14,851 nt of DNA from Acidobacteriota bacterium. GTDB lineage: Bacteria; Acidobacteriota; Terriglobia; Terriglobales; Acidobacteriaceae. The notes under the pieces were generated by a model. That model saw only the letters and a list, made by a program, of their open reading frames with translations, was not told where the DNA came from and did no database searches. This document shows positions 7,573-13,438 of this stretch, one piece after another. How positions within the stretch are numbered: the first letter of the stretch is position 1; every line of letters begins with the position of its first letter. Made by a program: the position numbers and the translations under genes. Location of the stretch: assembly GCA_019510535.1 (NCBI GenBank), contig JAEKKE010000128.1, positions 1 through 14,851 on the forward strand, in the 5' to 3' direction.

Positions 7573-7618
7573 CTCTGCTTACCTCAACTTCCTCAATCTC
7601 ATTCACTGCTTGCGCCAG

Positions 7619-7643
7619 ACACTACTTGCCCCAAACACTACTT
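7619..7643. repeat. Direct repeat ACACTACTT between rimP and nusA
   Basis: ACACTACTT occurs at 7619-7627 and 7635-7643, a 16-bp period, in the 83-bp rimP-nusA gap. It has no obvious function. Confidence 0.4.
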
Positions 7644-7655
7644 TCCTTAGACAAG

Positions 7656-8237
7656 CTAAATCTCTGCCACCAGTTGCGCCTTTTCTACGTTCGAGAGAGC
7701 TATCTCCACTGTGTCCAACCCGGCGGAGGCTTTCTTCGCCTTCCCCTTCTGCTTCACGGCGGACAGATCAAGCTTCACCACACCATCCGCAAAACTCATC
7801 CGTCCGGTCCAGTGCCGGTTGTTATTGACCGGCTCGAAGGTCTGTACCTTCACCAGACCGCCGGCAAACCGTTCATAATCCGCTGCACCCCGCAGCTTAC
7901 GCTCCAGGCCCGGCGATGACACCTCCAGCGTGTACTCCGCGCCGGGAATCAGATCTTCCACATCCAGAAGCGTTCCGAAGTCACGTGCAAAGACTTCGCA
8001 ATCCTCATGTGTGATGCCCGAGAGAGCTTCCACGGGTACACCGCTCGGCAGGTCTTCCAGTTCCCCCGCTTTGGCCGCAGCCACCAGCTTTGCCCGCCCC
8101 TCGACGTCCTTCTCCAGGTACACGGCGAGCGCCCGGTGCTTGCCCGCACCCTGGAAGGTGATATCAACCACGTCCAGATGATGCGAGGCCGCCACCCTCT
8201 CCGCCGCAGCCCGAATCTGGTCCATCTGTAATGCCAT
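7656..8237 (-). CDS. rimP: Ribosome maturation factor RimP
   Basis: RimP assists 30S subunit maturation, mainly around ribosomal protein S12 and the central pseudoknot. The sequence shows the N-terminal alpha/beta domain (VVDITFQGAGKHRALAVYLEK) and the family signature GITHEDCEVFARDFGTLLD, then IPGAEYTLEVSSPGLERKL, followed by an SH3-like C-terminal domain. The product is 193 residues, longer than E. coli RimP (about 150), partly from an insert of about 25 residues (about 45-70, GRAKLVAAAKAGELEDLPSG). I start at ATG 8237 rather than an in-frame ATG at 8255 because AAAGAGG (8251-8245) lies 7 nt before 8237 and the family normally begins close to this point. It is the first gene of the rimP-nusA-infB group and lies just after a leader hairpin. 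Confidence 0.95.
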   Translation of the reverse strand: MALQMDQIRAAAERVAASHHLDVVDITFQGAGKHRALAVYLEKDVEGRAKLVAAAKAGELEDLPSGVPVEALSGITHEDCEVFARDFGTLLDVEDLIPGAEYTLEVSSPGLERKLRGAADYERFAGGLVKVQTFEPVNNNRHWTGRMSFADGVVKLDLSAVKQKGKAKKASAGLDTVEIALSNVEKAQLVAEI

Positions 8238-8244
8238 TGCCAAA

Positions 8245-8251
8245 CCTCTTT
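8245..8251 (-). promoter_or_regulatory. Shine-Dalgarno site fixing the rimP start
   Basis: The minus strand reads AAAGAGG, 7 nt before ATG 8237. It lies inside the six-codon extension given by the upstream ATG at 8255, so the shorter protein is preferred. Confidence 0.65.
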
Positions 8252-8277
8252 GCACCGTGGGAGGCGGTTTTCAGAGC

Positions 8278-8304
8278 AAATAAAAAGTGGGCTCATCGCC
8301 CACT
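8278..8304 (-). terminator. Intrinsic terminator in the rimP leader (possible attenuator)
   Basis: On the minus strand AGTGGGC (8304-8298) pairs perfectly with GCCCACT (8292-8286) around a 5-nt loop and runs into TTTTTATTT. It lies 119 bp after the stop of the 8423-9454 gene and only 40 bp before the rimP start. The candidate rimP promoter at 8399-8371 lies upstream of it, so the hairpin would be inside the rimP leader. It can therefore end the glyQ-glyS operon and also attenuate rimP-nusA-infB. Confidence 0.85.
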
Positions 8305-8330
8305 CATCTCTCTCGCCAACGGCCGGCCAT
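8304..8330 (-). CDS. Possible leader peptide ORF, 8 codons
   Basis: ATG at 8330 opens a frame MAGRWRER that ends with TGA at 8306-8304. The A of the TGA is the first base of the terminator stem, so a ribosome at this stop would cover the 5' arm of the hairpin. An in-frame GTG two codons upstream (8336) is an alternative start. There is no strong Shine-Dalgarno sequence. No run of a single regulatory amino acid is present, though three of the eight residues are Arg. Frames this short occur by chance, so support comes only from its position. Confidence 0.25.
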   Translation of the reverse strand: MAGRWRER

Positions 8331-8370
8331 ATCCACGGTCCCGCGCAAGATCAACGCGTCGCTATCGATT

Positions 8371-8399
8371 ATGGTACGCCCCCCACCCCCAAAACTCAA
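8371..8399 (-). promoter_or_regulatory. Candidate sigma-70-type promoter for rimP-nusA-infB
   Basis: The minus strand reads TTGAGT (8399-8394), a 17-bp spacer, then TACCAT (8376-8371). The spacer is almost entirely G: five G, one T, six G. Initiation near 8364 would give a leader of about 127 nt containing the leader ORF and the terminator. The promoter lies just after the stop (8423) of the preceding gene. Confidence 0.45.
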
Positions 8400-8406
8400 A
8401 TATTTG
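8397..8406. promoter_or_regulatory. Palindrome overlapping the -35 box, possible operator
   Basis: CAAATATTTG is a perfect 10-bp palindrome, extended by a wobble and a C-G pair to 8395-8408. It overlaps three bases of the candidate -35 box. An A/T-rich palindrome in otherwise G/C-rich sequence is consistent with a repressor site, but no known regulator can be named. Confidence 0.3.
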
Positions 8407-8422
8407 GGCCCCGCGTCCGGAT

Positions 8423-9454
8423 TTATCTGATATGAAAGGTCGTCACTGAGATCTTCCCGGCGGCGATCTGGGCCTTCTTCCAGCCGCTTTTATCGTTCAG
8501 CGCCACCCAGCGGCGCTCCTCCGCCCGATAGTGCCAATCCTTATCGAGTTGGAAGAAGATCTGCAGTCCGTTGGCCTCCATAATGTTCGAGATGGAGTTG
8601 TCATGGGCATTGCGGGCGTCATAGTCGATATAGGCGTTCTGCCCCATCTCCGCATACACCGCGTTCAACTCGAAGAGCAGATGGTTCACGCTGTCTTCCA
8701 TCGACTCCGCGTGCAGGCCGATGCGCTGAGCCTCCCGCAGCGTAATGGGATAGCTGTGCGAGGGATAGCCCGAGTTCAGCACGTTGCTGATCTTCTTTGC
8801 CTTCTGCGCATCCTTCAGGTGATACGACAGAATCTCCAGGCAGAGCTTGGTCGAAAGCGCGCTCGACCGGTCTACGGCGCCGATCACCAGCGGATGGACG
8901 TACTGAAACAGAGCTCCATATGGATTGCTCTTTTCTCCCCTCGCCTGCCGCCGCCACAGGTTGATCACCCGCTGAAGTTCGTCCTGGCTTACGCTGACGC
9001 GGTCGTTATCGCGGTCGATCGGAGACAGGTCGTGCGTCAGCGAAGTATCCACGGCGGAGAGATGGGCCAATGGACCCATCAGGATGTTGTCCGCGCCCAG
9101 CGCCAGCATGGTGGCGGCGCTTTGGCATTCAAAAGGAGCTAATACGGTTAGTTTCTTGACGTACTGGCGGAGCAGATTCACCATCCGCAACGAGGCCTGA
9201 CCGTTGCCGCCATCGCTCTTGATAAACAAACAGAGGCGGTCCACCTTGCCGACGCTCTGCAACAGACCATACAGGCCGGAGACGTCGTTGTGGCAGATCG
9301 ACCCCTTATTGGAGTTCCAGTAGGTGATGACCGGCTGGTCGAGCGCCACCTCCAACTGCTTGAGAATCACCTGCGTCTTCTCCAGCAGCATGGGAGGCTT
9401 GATCGCCTTTGGCTTCGCCTCCTGCGGGTTGGTCGCTTCCCTTTTCCTGGCCAT
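8423..9454 (-). CDS. ClpP/crotonase-fold protein of the serine dehydrogenase proteinase type (PF01972-like)
   Basis: The 343-residue protein has the hallmarks of the membrane- or soluble-type SDH proteinase family, a serine-protease-like branch of the ClpP/crotonase fold. An oxyanion-type SDGGNGQA segment lies at 80-87. Ser112 lies in QSAATMLALGAD, the position of the nucleophile in this family, and GPLAHLSAVD follows at 127-136. HSYPITLREAQRIGL at 233-247 matches the family pattern of a His before YPI and EA..LGL. There is no signal peptide and no obvious membrane segment, and the N-terminal about 25 residues are Lys/Pro-rich. It starts 5 bp after the glyS stop, so it is almost certainly co-transcribed and translationally coupled with glyQ-glyS. 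Its substrate is unknown; the family name reflects an old assignment, so protease activity is inferred from fold and residues. It ends before the candidate rimP promoter. Confidence 0.75.
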   Translation of the reverse strand: MARKREATNPQEAKPKAIKPPMLLEKTQVILKQLEVALDQPVITYWNSNKGSICHNDVSGLYGLLQSVGKVDRLCLFIKSDGGNGQASLRMVNLLRQYVKKLTVLAPFECQSAATMLALGADNILMGPLAHLSAVDTSLTHDLSPIDRDNDRVSVSQDELQRVINLWRRQARGEKSNPYGALFQYVHPLVIGAVDRSSALSTKLCLEILSYHLKDAQKAKKISNVLNSGYPSHSYPITLREAQRIGLHAESMEDSVNHLLFELNAVYAEMGQNAYIDYDARNAHDNSISNIMEANGLQIFFQLDKDWHYRAEERRWVALNDKSGWKKAQIAAGKISVTTFHIR

Positions 9455-9459
9455 TTTAT

Positions 9460-11547
9460 TTATCCCGCCGTTACGATCTCCGAGAAGTCAGCGATACGTG
9501 AGAAGTCTTGCAGCACGCGGTTCAGCAGCCCCAGGCGGGCAGCACGCAGACGTTCTTCCGGAGCCATCACCATCACCTTGTCGAAGAAAGCGTCCACATG
9601 GGGACGCAGTGTCGCGATGGTCTGTAACGCCTCGACGTACTGCTTTTCGCGGCGCTGGCCTTCCACCCAAGCAGCCAGACGACCGCTCTGCTCAGCCAGC
9701 GTACGCTCGGCTGGTTCGACCAGGAAGTCCGGCGTCCAGGCGGCGTTCTCGCCCTTCTCGCGAGCCTGCGTCAGGATGTTCTTCATGCGCTTGAAGGCCG
9801 CTGAGATTGCCGCGAAGTCCTCCGAGCCACGAACCTCCGTCACCGCCTGCGCACGCGCCACGGCGTCAGGCACATCGTCGGCGCCTGCAGCCTGAACCGC
9901 CTTTACGACGTCGTAGGCATAGCCCTTCACATCCTTCAGGTAGAACTCGACGCGCTCCGTAAAGAACTGTTCCACCTTGGTCGCTGTTGCCGAATGCTCC
10001 GATCCAAGTCCGGCGATCTCGCTCAACAGCAGCGGAAGCTTCGCCTCGGCCAGCATCTTCACAATGCCATTGGCGGCGCGGCGCAGACCGAAGGGATCTT
10101 TCGATCCGGTGGGCTCCAGCCCAAGACCGAACATGCCGCCGATGGTGTCGGCCTTATCGGAGATGGAGAGCAGCAGACCTTCTACCGTGCGCGGCACGGC
10201 ATCTTCCATCGATGCAGGCAGATACTGGTCATAGACCGCCAGCGCGACGGTCTCGCTCAGCCCCTGAGCGCGGGCATACAGGCCGCCGACGACGCCCTGC
10301 AGTTCCGTAAACTCCTTCACCAGCTCGCAGGTCAGGTCGGTCTTGGCGATGGTTGCCGCCTGATCCAGAGCCGCGGCGTCGGCGTCGGTCTTCCGCTCCT
10401 CGCACAAGCGCGCCAACTCGGCGGCGACCTTGCGCACCCGTTCCGCCTTGGCGAAGTAGCTGCCGAGGTCCTTCTGGAAGGTGACGTGCTTCAGATTCTC
10501 CATGCGGTTGACCAGCGTCGTCTTCTGGTCGAACTCCCAGAAGAATCGCGCATCGTTGAACCGTGCGGACAGCACACGCTCATTGCCAGTGCGAATGATC
10601 TCCAGACCTTCGGCATCGGGTTCAATGTTCAGCACCGTCAGGAAGTGTGCCGCCAGCTTGCCGCCTGCATCCTCGACGGCGAAGTACTTCTGGTGGTCGC
10701 GCATCACGGTCACCAGCACTTCTTCCGGAAGCTCCAGGTACCCGGTCTCAAAACTACCCGGCACCACATACGGCCATTCGGTCAGGTGTGTGACGGTCTC
10801 AACCAGTTCAAGATCCTCGCGCCAGCGGGCGCCGGAAACCGTACGCGTTACCGCATCCAGAGCCTTGCGAATCTTCTGCCGACGCACAGCGACATCAGCA
10901 AGCACAAACGCCTTCTCCAAGGCTGCGAGATATTCCGAGGGCCGGGCAATCGTGATGGCATCAGCTCCGAACAGAATGCGATGACCGCGGGTCGTATTGC
11001 CGGCAGAGACACCGGCGAACTCGACTGGTACGACGGCCTCGCCCAGCAGCGCGATCATCCACTTCACCGGACGGACAAAACGCTCGGGCTTCCCGGCGCG
11101 CCAGTACATGTTCTTCGCCCAGTAGATGCCGGCGATCTCCTTCGGCATCTCGGCGGCGATGACCTCAGCCGCGGCTTTGCCTGGACGTGTCACAGTCGCG
11201 CCGAGATATTCGCCTTTGGCATTGGTCACCGTCTTCAGATCGCTGAGGCTGACGCCTGCTTTCTTTGCAAAGGCCGCAGCCGCCGGAGTCGGCTCTCCGT
11301 CCTTGTATGCCACCTTCAGCGAGGGACCAAGCATCTCCTCCACAGCGTCCGGCTGCTGTGTACGCACACCGGTTACCAACACGGCCAGACGGCGCGGCGT
11401 CGAGTAGCTCGTTACGAACGAGCCCTCCTCCAGCAGCCGTTCACGGCCCAGTAGAGTTTCCACACGCGTTGCCAACTCCGCCTGCGCGGACGCGATCATC
11501 CGCGCCGGAACCTCTTCCAATCCAATCTCAAACAAAAAATCAGCCAT
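9460..11547 (-). CDS. glyS: Glycyl-tRNA synthetase, beta subunit
   Basis: GlyS is the large subunit of the alpha2beta2 glycyl-tRNA synthetase; it binds tRNA-Gly and supports charging by GlyQ. The 695-residue product fits the family (E. coli 689). It opens with MADFLFEIGLEEVPARMI and contains STPRRLAVLV, RPVKWMIALLG, an HD-like region (AKTDLTCELVKEFTELQGVVGG, then AISDKADT-type LLSISDKADTIGGMFGLG) and SKDPFGLRRAANGI. It ends with a DALR-type anticodon-binding region. The frame stays open to an ATG at 11724, but the extra 59 residues are Cys/Arg-rich and overlap glyQ, so I start at ATG 11547. The Shine-Dalgarno is weak (GAGAG). It lies 17 bp after glyQ and 5 bp before the ClpP-fold gene. Confidence 0.97.
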   Translation of the reverse strand: MADFLFEIGLEEVPARMIASAQAELATRVETLLGRERLLEEGSFVTSYSTPRRLAVLVTGVRTQQPDAVEEMLGPSLKVAYKDGEPTPAAAAFAKKAGVSLSDLKTVTNAKGEYLGATVTRPGKAAAEVIAAEMPKEIAGIYWAKNMYWRAGKPERFVRPVKWMIALLGEAVVPVEFAGVSAGNTTRGHRILFGADAITIARPSEYLAALEKAFVLADVAVRRQKIRKALDAVTRTVSGARWREDLELVETVTHLTEWPYVVPGSFETGYLELPEEVLVTVMRDHQKYFAVEDAGGKLAAHFLTVLNIEPDAEGLEIIRTGNERVLSARFNDARFFWEFDQKTTLVNRMENLKHVTFQKDLGSYFAKAERVRKVAAELARLCEERKTDADAAALDQAATIAKTDLTCELVKEFTELQGVVGGLYARAQGLSETVALAVYDQYLPASMEDAVPRTVEGLLLSISDKADTIGGMFGLGLEPTGSKDPFGLRRAANGIVKMLAEAKLPLLLSEIAGLGSEHSATATKVEQFFTERVEFYLKDVKGYAYDVVKAVQAAGADDVPDAVARAQAVTEVRGSEDFAAISAAFKRMKNILTQAREKGENAAWTPDFLVEPAERTLAEQSGRLAAWVEGQRREKQYVEALQTIATLRPHVDAFFDKVMVMAPEERLRAARLGLLNRVLQDFSRIADFSEIVTAG

Positions 11548-11564
11548 CGTTCTCTCTCGCCGCG

Positions 11565-12530
11565 TTAAGCGGGAAGCGCCTCCGTCGGCACGGTGAGTTC
11601 CTGCTGGTGGGCATACGCCTTTGCCACACCTACGACCAGGGTACGAATGCGAGCCATGACACCGACGCGCTCGGTCACACTGATCGCGCCGCGCGCATCC
11701 AGCAGATTGAAGACATGCGAGCACTTCAGCGCCAGCTCATAGGCTCCCAATACGGGGAAACGGCGCTGCGCCTTCAGACTTTCCAGCTCGGGCATGCCCT
11801 TGGCGGCGTCCAGCAATGCCAGGCACTCGGCCTCATACGCATTCAAGTGCTCCCACAGCTTGTTCACATCGGCGTAGTCGAAGCTGTAGGTCGAGTACTG
11901 CTCTTCCTCGTACAGCCGGATCTCGCCGTAGGTGGTCTGCTTGCCTGTGTCGGGCTCAATCGCCCAGACGATGTCATAGATCGAGTCCACGCCCTGCAGG
12001 AACTGCGCGATGCGCTCCAGACCGTACGTAATCTCGCCGCACATCGGCTCCAGATCAAGACCGCCGCACTGCTGGAAGTAGGTGAACTGCGTGATCTCCT
12101 GGCCATCGAGCATCATCTGCCAGCCCACGCCCCAGGCGCCGCCCACAGGCCACTCCCAGTTGTCCTCTTCGAACTTCAGATCATGCTTTTTGAGGTCGAT
12201 TCCGATAGCGCGCAGACTGTCCAGGTAGACCTCCTGCACATCGGCCGGCGGCGGCTTCAGGATCACCTGAAACTGCGTGTGCTTGTACAGGCGGTTCGGA
12301 TTTTCTCCATAGCGTCCGTCGGCCGGACGGCGCGACGGCTGCGCATAGGCAATGCGCACAGGCTTTGGCCCCAGAACACGCAGAAACGTGTCCGGCGACA
12401 TTGTCCCCGCACCGACTTCCACGTCATACGGCTGCTGCAGCACACACCCACGCTCCGCCCAGAAACTCTGGAGCCGGAACAGGAGCTCTTGAAAGGTGAG
12501 CGCCTCTTTCCCATTCGCAACAAACGGCAT
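11565..12530 (-). CDS. glyQ: Glycyl-tRNA synthetase, alpha subunit
   Basis: GlyQ is the catalytic class II subunit that forms glycyl-adenylate and, with GlyS, charges tRNA-Gly. The 321-residue product is slightly longer than E. coli GlyQ (303), with extra residues at the C-terminus (QQELTVPTEALPA). Diagnostic stretches: LTFQELLFRLQSFW, then GAGTMSPDTFLRVLG, AYAQPSRRPADGRYGENPN and EDNWEWPVGGAWGVGW, and YGLERIAQFLQGV. The start ATG 12530 is the only reasonable one; a GAGG lies only 1 nt before it, too close to act as a Shine-Dalgarno site, and a TAGACT hexamer sits at -12 to -7, so the message may be leaderless. It is the first gene of glyQ-glyS-ClpP-fold protein. I see no T-box leader: only 100 bp separate it from the upstream DUF892 stop. 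Confidence 0.97.
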   Translation of the reverse strand: MPFVANGKEALTFQELLFRLQSFWAERGCVLQQPYDVEVGAGTMSPDTFLRVLGPKPVRIAYAQPSRRPADGRYGENPNRLYKHTQFQVILKPPPADVQEVYLDSLRAIGIDLKKHDLKFEEDNWEWPVGGAWGVGWQMMLDGQEITQFTYFQQCGGLDLEPMCGEITYGLERIAQFLQGVDSIYDIVWAIEPDTGKQTTYGEIRLYEEEQYSTYSFDYADVNKLWEHLNAYEAECLALLDAAKGMPELESLKAQRRFPVLGAYELALKCSHVFNLLDARGAISVTERVGVMARIRTLVVGVAKAYAHQQELTVPTEALPA

Positions 12531-12536
12531 GCCTCA

Positions 12537-12542
12537 AGTCTA
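12537..12542 (-). promoter_or_regulatory. Candidate -10 box of a leaderless glyQ promoter
   Basis: The minus strand has TAGACT at 12542-12537, six bases, then ATG 12530. This repeats the spacing seen before the GTG at 316. No convincing -35 is found 16-18 bp upstream, where the arm of the DUF892 hairpin lies. Confidence 0.35.
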
Positions 12543-12559
12543 CCCGAGGCGAAATAGGA

Positions 12560-12618
12560 AACCGGAGAGGGATGAGGGCATGTCATCCAACTCATGCCGT
12601 CAGCGCCTCTCTCCGGTT
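12560..12618 (-). terminator. Long hairpin after the DUF892 gene, probable terminator
   Basis: AACCGGAGAG (12560-12569) pairs perfectly with CTCTCCGGTT (12609-12618), and an inner stem GGCATG (12577-12582) pairs with CATGCC (12593-12598). It begins 12 bp after the DUF892 stop on the minus strand. The downstream tract is TTTCCTATTT, weaker than at the other terminators in this window, so some readthrough into glyQ is possible. Confidence 0.5.
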
Positions 12619-12630
12619 CTCTTTCGGAGA

Positions 12631-13263
12631 TTACGCGGCCCTGGACTTCCCTCGCGAAGGCTTCTTCGGCGCCGCCTTCGATGTATGCTGGGTCTGCTTG
12701 CGGGTCATGGACGCCTCACCCGCTTCACCCTCTTCGGAGACCGCCTCGACATCTTCGTCTTCCAGCTCGGCCTCGTCTTCCGATTGGCCTGCGGCTTCGG
12801 CGATTAGTTCCTTCGCCTTCTCGGCCAGCTTCTCGTTCGCAGCCTGTTCTTCTTCCAGGGTCTCAGTCAACAGATCGACGATCTCGTCCTCGCCGAGGCC
12901 GCGAGCAATCTCGATCACAGAGGTATACCCGGCAATCTCGTAGTGCTCCACGCGGGAAGCAGCACCCGTAATCATCAGGTCGCCAAATGGAGCTTCCTCG
13001 CCCTCTTCGATAACCTCCTTGCCTTCTTCCACAAGGCCTTCCATCCCTTTGCAGTGCTTGCCGGTCGGCTTCTCACCGAGCTGTTCGAAGATACGCTGCA
13101 GGCGCTCCACATGGCCCTTGGTCTCTTCCAGATGCTGGTTAATCGACTCACCCAACTCTTCGTCCTCACACGCCTTGACGATCTTCGGCAGCGCCTTCAC
13201 GAGCTGACTTTCGGCGCTATAGAGATCCTTCAACTCATCCACCAGAACTTCTTTCAAGCTCAT
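12631..13263 (-). CDS. YciE/YciF-type ferritin-like protein (DUF892)
   Basis: The 210-residue protein has the four-helix ferritin-like core of the DUF892 (YciE/YciF) family, usually stress-linked. Typical stretches: LVDELKDLYSAESQLVKALP (about 8-26), HLEETKGHVERL (44-55), GKHCKGMEGLVEEG (68-81), RVEHYEIAGY (104-113) and LTETLEEEQAANEKL (132-146). Glu18, Glu47, His51, Glu107, His108 and Glu138-140 are candidate metal ligands. After the core there is a strongly acidic stretch (about 161-183) followed by a basic Lys/Arg-rich end (KPSRGKSRAA). The frame is open to ATG 13341, but AAGGAG (13276-13271) with 7-nt spacing and family alignment fix the start at ATG 13263. Its function is inferred from the family: iron or redox handling, or stress protection. 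It is monocistronic, flanked by terminators on both sides. Confidence 0.9.
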   Translation of the reverse strand: MSLKEVLVDELKDLYSAESQLVKALPKIVKACEDEELGESINQHLEETKGHVERLQRIFEQLGEKPTGKHCKGMEGLVEEGKEVIEEGEEAPFGDLMITGAASRVEHYEIAGYTSVIEIARGLGEDEIVDLLTETLEEEQAANEKLAEKAKELIAEAAGQSEDEAELEDEDVEAVSEEGEAGEASMTRKQTQHTSKAAPKKPSRGKSRAA

Positions 13264-13270
13264 CGCATTT

Positions 13271-13276
13271 CTCCTT
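13271..13276 (-). promoter_or_regulatory. Shine-Dalgarno site fixing the DUF892 start
   Basis: The minus strand reads AAGGAG, then 7 nt, then ATG 13263. It excludes the 26-residue upstream extension starting at 13341. Confidence 0.8.
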
Positions 13277-13293
13277 GAGACTCGGTCGCCGGC

Positions 13294-13305
13294 CAGACTG
13301 GTCTG
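13294..13305. promoter_or_regulatory. Short palindrome upstream of DUF892, possible operator
   Basis: CAGACTGGTCTG has 5-bp arms CAGAC and GTCTG around TG. It lies 30-42 bp before the DUF892 start, where a repressor or activator could bind. I found no convincing -35/-10 pair beside it. Confidence 0.2.
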
Positions 13306-13382
13306 TCCTGCCAGCGTGCTCGATGAGAGATTGAGGCCCATCTCAGGGTTGCCCCGGGGTCCTGTGGATCAAACAACAATTC

Positions 13383-13420
13383 AAAAAAAACGGGCCCGAC
13401 TCCCCAAGAGATCGGGCCCG
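13383..13420 (-). terminator. Strong intrinsic terminator after the DUF4382-type gene
   Basis: On the minus strand CGGGCCCGA (13420-13412) pairs perfectly with TCGGGCCCG (13399-13391) around a 12-nt loop and is followed by eight T (13390-13383). It begins 18 bp after the stop at 13439. Confidence 0.95.
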
Positions 13421-13438
13421 GGGTCTACCGCGATTACT

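Noticed and set aside
8240..8422. tRNA gene upstream of rimP, as metY in E. coli
   Set aside because: No cloverleaf or T-arm GTTCRA-type sequence was found in this gap.
9994..11454. 486-codon plus-strand frame opposite glyS
   Set aside because: It is a shadow of glyS; its translation has no recognisable motif and no ribosome site was evident.
11548..11724. 59-residue N-terminal extension of GlyS
   Set aside because: It is Cys/Arg-rich, overlaps the glyQ coding region, and the family start MADFLFEIGLEEVPARM lies at 11547.
11265..12557. 430-codon plus-strand frame opposite glyQ and the glyS start
   Set aside because: It spans two conserved genes on the other strand and has an Arg/Pro/His-rich composition typical of antisense frames.
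12531..12630. T-box riboswitch before glyQ
   Set aside because: The gap is only 100 bp, no T-box consensus is present, and the hairpin is better explained as the DUF892 terminator.
13264..13341. 26-residue upstream extension of the DUF892 protein
   Set aside because: The Shine-Dalgarno site at 13276-13271 and the family start MSLKEVL place the start at 13263.
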